Shown here: in pieces, positions 1 through 5,578 of the stretch
Position numbering within the stretch: position 1 is the first letter of the stretch
Layout: each line of letters opens with the position of its first letter
Assembly: GCA_964601355.1 (NCBI GenBank)
Contig: CAZRNB010000131.1
Span: 1 to 7,955, forward strand
Source: CAZRNB01 sp964601355
Lineage (GTDB): Bacteria; Planctomycetota; Phycisphaerae; Sedimentisphaerales; Anaerobacaceae
Length of the DNA stretch: 7,955 nt
Direction: 5' to 3'
Notes under the pieces: model-generated
What the model saw: only the letters and a program-made list of their open reading frames with translations
Database searches by the model: none
Told to the model about the DNA's origin: nothing
Made by a program: the position numbers and the translations under genes

Positions 1-178
1 GGCCGAGAGTATAATCAAGATTATTCACTCGAATACAAAACAAACTATCCGTAGGAATTATCTGAAGCAGCTTATCACCTTTCGGCTCCGGCGCCTTCTC
101 TGCTGCTACAGCAGCGAAGCTCAAGAAAGTCAGCGAAATGATAATGATTGCGATTCTTAACCTTTTTGAATTAAACAT
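1..178 (-). CDS. N-terminal part of an exported protein of unknown function (runs off the window)
   Basis: The first 59 codons of a minus-strand gene are visible; the rest lies beyond position 1. The start ATG at 178-176 is preceded by a GGAGGT ribosome site at 191-186, seven bases away, which fixes the start. The protein opens with a Sec-type signal peptide: basic MFNSKRLR, a hydrophobic core (IAIIIISLTF), then small residues ending around AVAA, with probable cleavage near residue 26. The mature part begins EKAPEPKGDKLLQIIP and continues TDSLFCIRVNNLDYTLG. A stretch of the form IPxDSLFxIRVNN recalls the start of DUF3352-like exported proteins in planctomycetes, but that is memory of a pattern and not a proven assignment. 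The gene may be read through from the PEBP gene 65 bases upstream, since no good promoter or terminator is seen between them. Confidence 0.75.
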   Translation of the reverse strand, partial: MFNSKRLRIAIIIISLTFLSFAAVAAEKAPEPKGDKLLQIIPTDSLFCIRVNNLDYTLG

Positions 179-209
179 TTCTCGTACCTCCATAAATTAT
201 TTTTAAAAT

Positions 210-226
210 GGTGGGCACAGCCCACC
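210..226. repeat. GGTGGGC-ACA-GCCCACC palindrome, REP-like intergenic element
   Basis: A 7-bp perfect stem (210-216 with 220-226) and 3-base loop sit in the gap between the PEBP gene and the next gene. Read on the minus strand the element is GGTAGGGTGGGC-TGT-GCCCACC. This form, GTAGGGTGGGC followed by its complement, is one I recall as a widely dispersed REP-type hairpin in several phyla, in some cases tied to REP-associated transposases. It is followed on the minus strand by ATTTTAAAAAT and not by a clean T-run, so it is a weak terminator at best. Only one copy is in the window. Confidence 0.5.
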
Positions 227-243
227 CTACCTATGTCGGTTTA

Positions 244-702
244 TCATCTTTTATACTTACCCATTAATTGTCCCTGGCCGATGATATGTCCCTCCATCGC
301 TTTGAGTAAATCACGTTTTCTAACACCGGCCTGCAGTTTGATTTCTGCATCGAGAGCATAAATCTTAAAAAAGTATCGATGTGTGCCGCTGGGTGGACAA
401 GGCCCGCCATAGCCAATCCTGCCAAAGTCATTAGTGCCCTGCTTAGCTCCACCCTGCAAAGCCCTGTCAGGTGGAATATCTTCCGCCAATTCCCTTGTAT
501 CCGGGGGCAGATTAAATAAAACCCAGTGTACCCACGTACCCATTGGCGCATCCGGGTCATCGGATATAAGCGCTATACTCTTGGTACCTTGCGGAACTTC
601 ATCCCATTGCAACGGCGGTGAAACATCCTCATCATCGCAGGTAAATTTAGCTGGAATTAAACCTTCATTCTTAAAAGCCGAACTTGTAACCTTAATATCC
701 AT
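244..702 (-). CDS. YbhB/YbcL family phosphatidylethanolamine-binding (PEBP, Raf-kinase-inhibitor-like) protein
   Basis: This 152-residue protein matches the bacterial YbhB/YbcL branch of the PEBP superfamily, usually near 155-160 residues, so it is full length. Visible hallmarks are DDPDAP at 48-53, GTWVHWVLFNLP at 55-66 and GPCPPSGTHRYFF at 100-112; together these build the anion-binding pocket of PEBP folds. The family's bacterial role is poorly defined; a small phosphorylated ligand is presumed. No signal peptide is visible, so it is probably cytoplasmic. The start is taken at the ATG at 702-700, with AGGA nine bases upstream. A longer reading to 774 would add 24 residues outside the family and run through the terminator hairpin at 734-782, so it is rejected. 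The gene lies behind that terminator, and no convincing promoter was seen between the two. Confidence 0.93.
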   Translation of the reverse strand: MDIKVTSSAFKNEGLIPAKFTCDDEDVSPPLQWDEVPQGTKSIALISDDPDAPMGTWVHWVLFNLPPDTRELAEDIPPDRALQGGAKQGTNDFGRIGYGGPCPPSGTHRYFFKIYALDAEIKLQAGVRKRDLLKAMEGHIIGQGQLMGKYKR

Positions 703-733
703 TCTTCTGCATCCTTTTGCTTTCTGAATCCCC

Positions 734-782
734 AAAAAACCCCACGTGAAACCCACCAAAAGGACGGCGGGCAAGCGTGGGG
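734..782 (-). terminator. Rho-independent terminator after the STN-domain gene
   Basis: On the minus strand CCCCACG (782-776) pairs perfectly with CGTGGGG (746-740). Inside, CCCGCC (771-766) pairs with GGTGGG (757-752) with one G-U pair. The hairpin is followed at once by six T (739-734). It begins 41 bases after the stop codon of the 1554-823 gene and ends 32 bases before the PEBP start. Confidence 0.85.
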
Positions 783-822
783 CTAAATATTTAACAGCCT
801 TTGGCAGATTTTTTATGCGGGC

Positions 823-1554
823 TTACCGCCGGTTTGCTCCACCAGCTCCGCCAAAACCACCGGCCCGCTGAAGCCGGGCTTGAACCGGTGCAGGACTTCG
901 CCCTGCCCCTTGACCCATCCAGCCTCCACCTAATCCGGCATTTCCTAGCCCGAACGGCGCAAAGGGAATTCCAAAACGATAGTTGGCAGGCTCAGCTACC
1001 AAGTCACTGATATCGTAAACTCGCGTCACCCTCTTTACCGGCAGTGAATCCCTCGTAGCAATAATGATTACCCCACCCTCAATTATATAACCCAATTGGC
1101 TTGTGCTGCTTGAAACCGCCCTCAATAAAAGCTCCAGAGCTGTACGAATTTGAATCCCTGAAAGACCTTCCATGCAGACGGGCGTATCCCGTTCCACAGA
1201 GGCGTTTTCGCTCAAATCCCTCCACAGCACAACAATATTTAATGAAGGATGCATTGAATTTTGCAAAATTTCGATTGCCTGGCTAAAAGGGGTATGGAAA
1301 TTAATAGCAGAAAGGTCAACAGTTCCGGCCAATTGGCTGTAAGCCATTGCATTGACGGACCTATTTGGAACATTCCCTGCCCGGCTAATACGAGCAATTT
1401 TCGCCGGCCTTTTTGGATAAATTCCTTTCGCATCTCCGAAAGCACTGTCCATCCAAAAGGCGCACAAACAAATAACCGAGGTTATTGTTCTTAAGATTCG
1501 GCTTTTACTTATATCCATACTCATAGGCTTTGGAGTGATTTTGTTCTCATTCAT
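823..1554 (-). CDS. Exported protein with a secretin/TonB short N-terminal (STN)-like domain, glycine-rich tail
   Basis: This is a 243-residue protein. Residues about 14-40 form a signal peptide (basic SKSRILR, a hydrophobic stretch, then DSAFG-DAKG). Residues about 79-186 look like an STN-type fold: VDLSAINFHTPFSQAIEIL, then LNIVVLWRDL, a segment ending in IQIRTALELLLRAV, LGYIIEGGVIIIA, and VTRVYDISDLV. That order (inhibitor of collapse, short beta-alpha repeat, 'YxxxxGVIxI' strand, 'xVYDIxDL') is what planctomycete secretin-like proteins show, but no secretin barrel follows. The last 50 residues are rich in Gly, Ala and Pro and are probably disordered. Role unknown; perhaps an envelope assembly partner. 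The ATG at 1554 lies only about 12 bases below a consensus -10 box. ATGs at 1524 and 1518 (MSMDISKSR) would give a more usual signal peptide with a leader of about 35-40 bases. None of the starts has a Shine-Dalgarno site. Confidence 0.78.
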   Translation of the reverse strand: MNENKITPKPMSMDISKSRILRTITSVICLCAFWMDSAFGDAKGIYPKRPAKIARISRAGNVPNRSVNAMAYSQLAGTVDLSAINFHTPFSQAIEILQNSMHPSLNIVVLWRDLSENASVERDTPVCMEGLSGIQIRTALELLLRAVSSSTSQLGYIIEGGVIIIATRDSLPVKRVTRVYDISDLVAEPANYRFGIPFAPFGLGNAGLGGGWMGQGAGRSPAPVQARLQRAGGFGGAGGANRR

Positions 1555-1565
1555 CAATGATGGAA

Positions 1566-1593
1566 ATTATACCATCTTCGATGGAAGTGTCAA
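1566..1593 (-). promoter_or_regulatory. Consensus sigma-70 promoter, TTGACA-16-TATAAT
   Basis: On the minus strand TTGACA occupies 1593-1588 and TATAAT 1571-1566, separated by 16 bases. Both boxes match the housekeeping consensus at all twelve positions. Transcription is expected near 1558-1561, giving a leader of only about 4-7 bases to the ATG at 1554. The -35 box lies directly behind the T-tail of the upstream operon's terminator. Confidence 0.85.
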
Positions 1594-1594
1594 T

Positions 1595-1635
1595 AAAAAC
1601 AAGGGACAAATCGGCAATCTGCCGATTTGTCCCTT
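1595..1635 (-). terminator. Rho-independent terminator of the sigma/anti-sigma/PDZ operon
   Basis: A perfect 16-bp inverted repeat (1635-1620 with 1616-1601) with a 3-base loop is followed on the minus strand by G and five T (1600-1595). It starts 34 bases after the stop codon of the PDZ gene. The arm AAGGGACAAATCGGCA is long and perfect for a plain terminator and might belong to a dispersed hairpin family. The T-tail runs into the -35 box of the next promoter. Confidence 0.9.
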
Positions 1636-1669
1636 CGCAATGCAGAAAGCATGCGGGGGGAAGGGAGTC

Positions 1670-2767
1670 TCAAATTTTGTCTTGCCCTGTTTTTTCCGGC
1701 TCTTGAGATTTCTGCTCTTCAAGCTTACCCGGAAACCGTTCGAAGAAATCCTTTTGCAGCTCTTCAAGTTTCTCTAATCGTTTCTGAAACTCGAACATCT
1801 GTTTTTCTATCATGTCAAAAATTTTGTCGTCTGGTCCAGCTGGCTGTACTGGACGATTTAAGGGGAAATTCATTTCTTTATCCATATCATCTTTCTGCTC
1901 TGTTATTCTTTCTCGTGAGGTTTTTCGCGCCTTCTCCAGAGATTCATCCACACTGGCTCGGTATTTCTCAGGCAATTTATCTATTGCTCCAACTTCTGTC
2001 TCGTACTCGGCGTCGCCGACATGAACAACAATCTCGGTGTCATCCTTGGCAGGGTTGCCTTTAATGGTGATGGTATAAGTTTCATCGCCTTCGGAAAAGT
2101 GATACAAGTACACCTCATTTAATAATTCCGGAGTGCCCTCCCCCCCATAGGGCATTGTTATGTTAAATTCTAATTTGCCTGGCAGCTCATCAAAAGGAAT
2201 TTCTATCCACTTACCTTCGTCCGGCTGGAGCTTATATACTTTGCCGGGACGCCAGGCTACTGCTGATTCCGGCTCCGGTGGATATTTCAAGTCAACCTCT
2301 CCGTTAAAAGCTTCGAGCTTTACTGCGACGGTTTTGCGTTGACCTAAATGGATAATTTCAAGAGAAACTTCTGCGCCTACGCCGGCTTTACGCACCGCGA
2401 TTACCAACGCACTGTTATTGGTCACATCTTTACTTTGAAAACCGATTATAATATCATCTCTCTCAAGGCCGGCTTTATCCGCAGGTGAATCACGATATAC
2501 ATTGATTATCCTCATACCCTGTTCGGGTGAAAGACCGAGATGCTTTCTCAATAAATCAGGCAAAGGTACCGGGTCTAACTTGATACCCAGATAAGCACGT
2601 TCACTTTTTACCTGCCCCGATCCTGCTAAGGCTCCAGCTTTCTGGATTCGGTTTAGATATTCGCCAGGATGAGTCACCAAGGTGAACTGGGCAAGCTGGG
2701 CATTTAAACCTGTACTAAATGAAAGCAACGTCACAATACATATCGCGATAATTCTTTTTGGCATCAT
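1670..2767 (-). CDS. Exported PDZ-domain protein without protease domain, third gene of the ECF sigma operon
   Basis: The protein has 364 or 365 residues, depending on which of two adjacent ATGs (2767 or 2764) is used. AGGA at 2776-2773 lies five or eight bases away, so both fit. Numbering from the second Met, residues 1-23 are a signal peptide (MPKRIIAICIVTLLSFSTGLNA). Residues about 57-152 form an HtrA-like PDZ domain, with carboxylate-loop YLGIK (58-62), DSPADKAGL (92-100) and DDIIIGFQ (103-110). A beta-rich region follows (about 175-250), then a charged, coiled-coil-prone tail (IFDMIEKQMFEFQKRLEKLE, 315-334). No His-Asp-Ser protease triad is visible. It is probably periplasmic and binds exposed C-termini of proteins or partners. 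Its place behind an anti-sigma gene, 34 bases downstream, suggests a sensing or modulating role for the sigma circuit. That role is inference. Confidence 0.85.
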   Translation of the reverse strand: MMPKRIIAICIVTLLSFSTGLNAQLAQFTLVTHPGEYLNRIQKAGALAGSGQVKSERAYLGIKLDPVPLPDLLRKHLGLSPEQGMRIINVYRDSPADKAGLERDDIIIGFQSKDVTNNSALVIAVRKAGVGAEVSLEIIHLGQRKTVAVKLEAFNGEVDLKYPPEPESAVAWRPGKVYKLQPDEGKWIEIPFDELPGKLEFNITMPYGGEGTPELLNEVYLYHFSEGDETYTITIKGNPAKDDTEIVVHVGDAEYETEVGAIDKLPEKYRASVDESLEKARKTSRERITEQKDDMDKEMNFPLNRPVQPAGPDDKIFDMIEKQMFEFQKRLEKLEELQKDFFERFPGKLEEQKSQEPEKTGQDKI

Positions 2768-2801
2768 TATTTTCCTTTCTTGAATCAACCGATTCTGCGT
2801 A

Positions 2802-3356
2802 CTATATGGAATCCTCAAAAGAAGCCGTCCTAACCACATCTTCTCGTAATCCTTCAACAAGCCATTGATTGCCATTTTTGTCGGTAAAAGTGTACCAGTC
2901 AACATTACGAATTACGTTCTGCGGAAACGGCAGATTTTGTCTCTTTTCATTTGTTGGATTATCTGGGTTTTGTGCTACGACAATAGGTTCAATTTGAACA
3001 TTTGGCGGCGTCGGATGCGTAAGGATAGTAAAATGTAAAGCCAGTCCTATCACTAAGCCGGCTGCTATCCCTGCCACGAAACGCAGACTGCTGTCTATTT
3101 TTATCACTCTAAGAAAAGTATGCTTTTCGTGCTGCTGCCACGCTCGTTCAAAGATTTCGTCAGCATCTTTTCCACGTTCGAGAACCTCAGAAGCAATAAC
3201 TTCCAAGCTGTGCTGGTGTAAATCCTGCAAATGATGGAGAAGCTCTTTTGCCTGGAAGTTGTTATCCAGCTCGGCTTCCAATACTCGCTGTTCGCCTGGC
3301 GTTATCTGGCCATCGAGATATTTTCCAATCATTATTTCCAGCATATCTTCTTTCAT
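2802..3356 (-). CDS. Probable membrane-anchored anti-sigma factor
   Basis: The 184-residue protein has a helical cytoplasmic part (1-90), one membrane helix (about 92-113, RFVAGIAAGLVIGLALHFTI) and an extracytoplasmic part (114-184) with a Pro-rich linker. The opening LEIMIGKYLDGQITPGEQRV with ELDNN resembles the 'YLDGELTPEEQxxLE' start common in planctomycete anti-sigma factors. The HxxxCxxC zinc motif of ZAS anti-sigmas is absent. The start ATG at 3356 overlaps the sigma stop as ATGA, with GGAG five bases upstream, so translation is probably coupled and the two proteins are made in matched amounts. It should hold the sigma factor at the membrane until a signal releases it. Position and topology support this; sequence alone does not prove it. 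Confidence 0.8.
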   Translation of the reverse strand: MKEDMLEIMIGKYLDGQITPGEQRVLEAELDNNFQAKELLHHLQDLHQHSLEVIASEVLERGKDADEIFERAWQQHEKHTFLRVIKIDSSLRFVAGIAAGLVIGLALHFTILTHPTPPNVQIEPIVVAQNPDNPTNEKRQNLPFPQNVIRNVDWYTFTDKNGNQWLVEGLREDVVRTASFEDSI

Positions 3357-3943
3357 ATTGACTCCTCTTGCACCCTGTTTGTCTCTTTGCCCATAATCCG
3401 GTTAAAGATCATTCGCCGAGCCCTTACAAGCCGAATCTGCACGGTTGTAACAGGCACATCCAATATCTCGGCGATTTTCGCATAAGTTAAATCCTCTAAA
3501 TGTGCCAGCATAAATACCTGGCGGTATATTTCAGGCAGTAATTTAACCGCTTGCAGTACTTGCTGGTACTGTTCCTTTAGCTCTAAATTTTCAAGTAGCT
3601 GGCCAGCTTTATAGTCGCATTGCTGGCCAGCTACTTCCTCATTTAGCGAAATAACCTTCCTTTGGCTTTTTCGCTGACTATACCTCAGAGCCTGACGTCG
3701 AGCTAAAACCGCCATCCATGGACGAAAACGCCCCGGCTCACGTAACGTATTAACTTTTCTAATAACCTGAACACAAATATCTTGCATAACATCATCTACA
3801 CTATTGGCATCAGCTATAACGCTGTACACTAAGGCTCTTAGCCAGGTCCAGTTTCGCGTCAGAAGCAGGCGAAAGGCTTCTTTTTCGCCTCTTTGTGCGG
3901 CATAAACCAGTGCCGCCTCGTTTTGCTCTTCTTGCCCTGTCAT
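3353..3943 (-). CDS. RNA polymerase sigma factor, ECF (sigma-70 family) subfamily
   Basis: The 196-residue protein has the two-domain ECF layout. Region 2 covers about 26-92, with ANSVDDVMQDICVQVIRKV for core binding and FRPWMAVLARRQALRYSQRK for the -10 contact. A linker covers about 93-122. Region 4 covers about 125-183, with LPEIYRQVFMLAHLEDLTYA then IAEILDVPVTTVQIRLVRAR as the helix-turn-helix that reads the -35. It directs polymerase to a small regulon. The start ATG at 3943 has AGAGGTGAT directly upstream. It is the first gene of a three-gene operon with its anti-sigma candidate and a PDZ protein. The 146-base leader region (3944-4089) is AT-rich; TTGACG is present at 4025-4020 but without a matching -10, so the promoter is unresolved. 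The linker DNA carries a strong inverted repeat. Confidence 0.95.
   Translation of the reverse strand: MTGQEEQNEAALVYAAQRGEKEAFRLLLTRNWTWLRALVYSVIADANSVDDVMQDICVQVIRKVNTLREPGRFRPWMAVLARRQALRYSQRKSQRKVISLNEEVAGQQCDYKAGQLLENLELKEQYQQVLQAVKLLPEIYRQVFMLAHLEDLTYAKIAEILDVPVTTVQIRLVRARRMIFNRIMGKETNRVQEESI
3593..3636. repeat. 15-bp perfect inverted repeat inside the sigma-factor gene
   Basis: AAGTAGCTGGCCAGC (3593-3607) is repeated as its exact reverse complement at 3622-3636, with 14 bases between. Each arm contains the palindrome GCTGGCCAGC, so the arms are also direct repeats of one another over ten bases. It falls in codons of the non-conserved linker between sigma regions 2 and 4. The encoded peptide reads VAGQ-QCDYK-AGQLL. 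In mRNA it would form a very stable hairpin. Confidence 0.9.
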
Positions 3944-4089
3944 ATCACCTCTTCATAATATAAAGATACTTCGCAAACAAAGATCATACACATTTTTCTG
4001 TTTTTTTTATAAAATCTGCCGTCAATTTTGTGATTGGTAACTTTGTTTTCGTGTCTAAATTGACCTTATGACACAAACTGAGTGATAAA

Positions 4090-4836
4090 TTACTTCTCAA
4101 ATCTCCACATACCGACGGTCATATCTTCAGCCGCTATATACTCAATGTGCCAGTCAAGAAATAAACAATTACAGCCGAATCTATGCCGAGCACGTGCTAC
4201 TCGTCGGCCAGTGCTTGCGTCGCGTGTTTCAGATGATGGCAGATGATTCGGACTCCAAACATCACATCTATCGGTCTCCGGATCATCCGCAGAGCGAATT
4301 ATGGCCCGCCATGAGCCATCTTCGTTGTCGGCAAGGTAGATAGTCTGAAACCTATGACGGCAATCGGTCAGCTTAGTAGGCAGGGTTGTTTCTGTGCCAA
4401 CCATATCATTTTTATCTCTGAAGTCCCAGCCGTTGACAACATAGCAAATGGTCTGTTGTCGGTTGGGATAGCTTGGGCAGCGGAAAATCTTGACGGTGCT
4501 GTAATCTTTATAGATAGGTTTTTGAGACAGAAACGGCATAAAAAGCTGATACCATGCCTTTCCTTTTGTGCCTGATGCGCCTCGCGGGATATACAAATCA
4601 TAATCACCGGCGTATAAATCGGCTGCCAGGCCGATTTGCCGAAGGTTACTATCGCACTGGACATTCTTGGCCTGCTCGCGGGCTTTTCGCAGCACCGGCA
4701 CCAGGATAGCCATTAATAATGCACTAATAGCAATTACGACCAGCAGCTCAATTAATGTAAAGCCAATTAAATATCTTTGACTTTTCCGCTCTGCTCTAAC
4801 CAATAATAATGTCGTCCAAAAAACGCTTCGGCACAT
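4090..4836 (-). CDS. Type IV prepilin-like (pseudopilin, type II secretion GspG-like) protein
   Basis: Translated from the ATG at 4836, the protein has 248 residues. The prepilin peptidase site is G25/FTLIE, with Glu at mature position 5, followed by a 22-residue hydrophobic helix (LLVVIAISALLMAILVPVL). The next block, CDSNLRQIGLAADLYAGDYD (61-80), is the hallmark of the large planctomycete prepilin families. The C-terminal RHRFGCNCLFLDWHIEYI (217-234) resembles their 'H-x-G-x-x-N-x-L-F-x-D-G-H' ending, with DW in place of DG. It is expected in the inner membrane, with assembly or display in the envelope; the exact role is unknown. The start is uncertain: ATG 4836 has AAGGTGG upstream but gives an unusual 25-residue leader and a 41-base overlap with the nitroreductase gene. 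TTG at 4803 would give a more typical 14-residue basic leader and an 8-base overlap. No good terminator follows. Confidence 0.88.
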   Translation of the reverse strand: MCRSVFWTTLLLVRAERKSQRYLIGFTLIELLVVIAISALLMAILVPVLRKAREQAKNVQCDSNLRQIGLAADLYAGDYDLYIPRGASGTKGKAWYQLFMPFLSQKPIYKDYSTVKIFRCPSYPNRQQTICYVVNGWDFRDKNDMVGTETTLPTKLTDCRHRFQTIYLADNEDGSWRAIIRSADDPETDRCDVWSPNHLPSSETRDASTGRRVARARHRFGCNCLFLDWHIEYIAAEDMTVGMWRFEK

Positions 4837-5365
4837 GATGGCCACCTTTAGCATCACGCCAGTATTGGATTTTCCCACCCGGTTTGATTGTCTCAATTAC
4901 TACTCTTTCTTTTGGTTTACCAAGTGCAATCACAAGCAATATCTCATAATGAGACGGTATGTCTAATGCTCTGCGGAACTCGTCTTTCTGAATGGTGCCA
5001 ATCATACAGCCTCCTAAACCTTTCTCTGTCGCGCCCAAAAGAATGCTCTGAGCCGCTATTCCATGATCACAGCCAAATGACTGGCTTATTTCGGTGTCTC
5101 CAAGAATAATAATATATGCTGACGGCCTTTCTCCTTCAGCCGGGCCTTGCCAATCTTTAAGATATCCGGCCCAGCCGAGATGTGGAAAAACAAGGGCGTT
5201 TTTTTGAGGCTCACAGGAAAGTATATATTTTAGCGGCTGCAAGTTGGCCGCAGAACCCGATAGCCTGGCAAGGTCAACAAGCTCGATTAGAGTCTGACGT
5301 TCAATCACGGCATCCTGATAAAACCGACGATAACTCCTGTTCGTTATTACCAAATCTTTTAACAT
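4796..5365 (-). CDS. Nitroreductase-family FMN-dependent oxidoreductase
   Basis: The 189-residue protein is a typical short nitroreductase. FMN-phosphate contacts are suggested by NRSYRRF (9-15). SGSAANLQPLKY (36-47) is the family's 'SxxNxQP' loop beside the flavin. CDHGIAAQSILLGATEKGLG (99-118) is the central helix with the glycine stretch (GGCMIG), and ALGKPKE (147-153) is the usual C-terminal flavin-site strand. Such enzymes use NAD(P)H to reduce nitro groups, quinones or similar compounds; the natural substrate here cannot be told. No signal peptide is seen, so it is cytoplasmic. The start ATG at 5365 has AGGA nine bases upstream; the extension to 5392 has no support. The promoter at 5395-5424 gives a leader of about 23 bases. 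The stop lies inside the upstream part of the prepilin reading frame, so the two are probably cotranscribed. Confidence 0.93.
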   Translation of the reverse strand: MLKDLVITNRSYRRFYQDAVIERQTLIELVDLARLSGSAANLQPLKYILSCEPQKNALVFPHLGWAGYLKDWQGPAEGERPSAYIIILGDTEISQSFGCDHGIAAQSILLGATEKGLGGCMIGTIQKDEFRRALDIPSHYEILLVIALGKPKERVVIETIKPGGKIQYWRDAKGGHHVPKRFLDDIIIG

Positions 5366-5394
5366 CACTTTATTTCCTATCAAACAAACCAATT

Positions 5395-5424
5395 AATATA
5401 ATAAAAAAAGCTCCTCTTTGCCAA
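5395..5424 (-). promoter_or_regulatory. Probable sigma-70 promoter of the nitroreductase gene, overlapping a terminator
   Basis: TTGGCA at 5424-5419 and TATATT at 5400-5395 are separated by 18 bases; each box matches the consensus at five of six positions. The -35 lies in the downstream arm of the terminator hairpin, and the spacer contains the terminator's T-run. Start of transcription is expected near 5388. Confidence 0.55.
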
Positions 5425-5462
5425 TGGTTAATAAAGAATCAAAACACATTGGCAATAGGAGC
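5402..5462 (-). terminator. Rho-independent terminator after the first coiled-coil gene
   Basis: On the minus strand GCTCCT (5462-5457) pairs with AGGAGC (5415-5410). After a small internal loop, TTGCCAATG (5455-5447) pairs with CATTGGCAA (5426-5418). The loop is 20 bases. Seven T follow directly (5409-5403). It lies about 116 bases past the stop of the 6196-5579 gene, leaving a long 3' untranslated stretch with only a small 5-bp hairpin (5497-5511). Confidence 0.88.
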
Positions 5463-5578
5463 CTATCATGGTGAAGCAAACCTTACTAACGAGCAAATGC
5501 CTCGCCGGCATCTTTACCAGCTCAGCACTTTCACAAATCTATGCTCTATGCTGCTTCTCTCTGCGTTCTCCAGAATCT

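Noticed and set aside
264..560. Second minus-strand open frame inside the PEBP gene
   Set aside because: It is an out-of-frame shadow; the PEBP frame carries the DPDAP and GTHRYFF motifs and a ribosome site.
434..727. Plus-strand open frame opposite the PEBP gene
   Set aside because: Antisense shadow without ribosome site or family features.
1601..1635. Transposon end or MITE
   Set aside because: The perfect stem with adjoining T-run is fully explained as a terminator; no target duplication is visible, although a dispersed family cannot be excluded.
1627..2064. 145-residue plus-strand open frame opposite the PDZ gene
   Set aside because: Cys/Leu/Arg-rich shadow of a charged coding strand; no start signal, and it overlaps a well-supported gene and its terminator.
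3997..4025. TTGACG as -35 of the sigma operon promoter
   Set aside because: No acceptable -10 at 16-18 bases; TATAAA lies only 8 bases away.
4051..4074. GTGTC/GACAC inverted repeat as terminator of the prepilin gene
   Set aside because: Only 5 bp, with a 14-base loop and no T-run on the minus strand.
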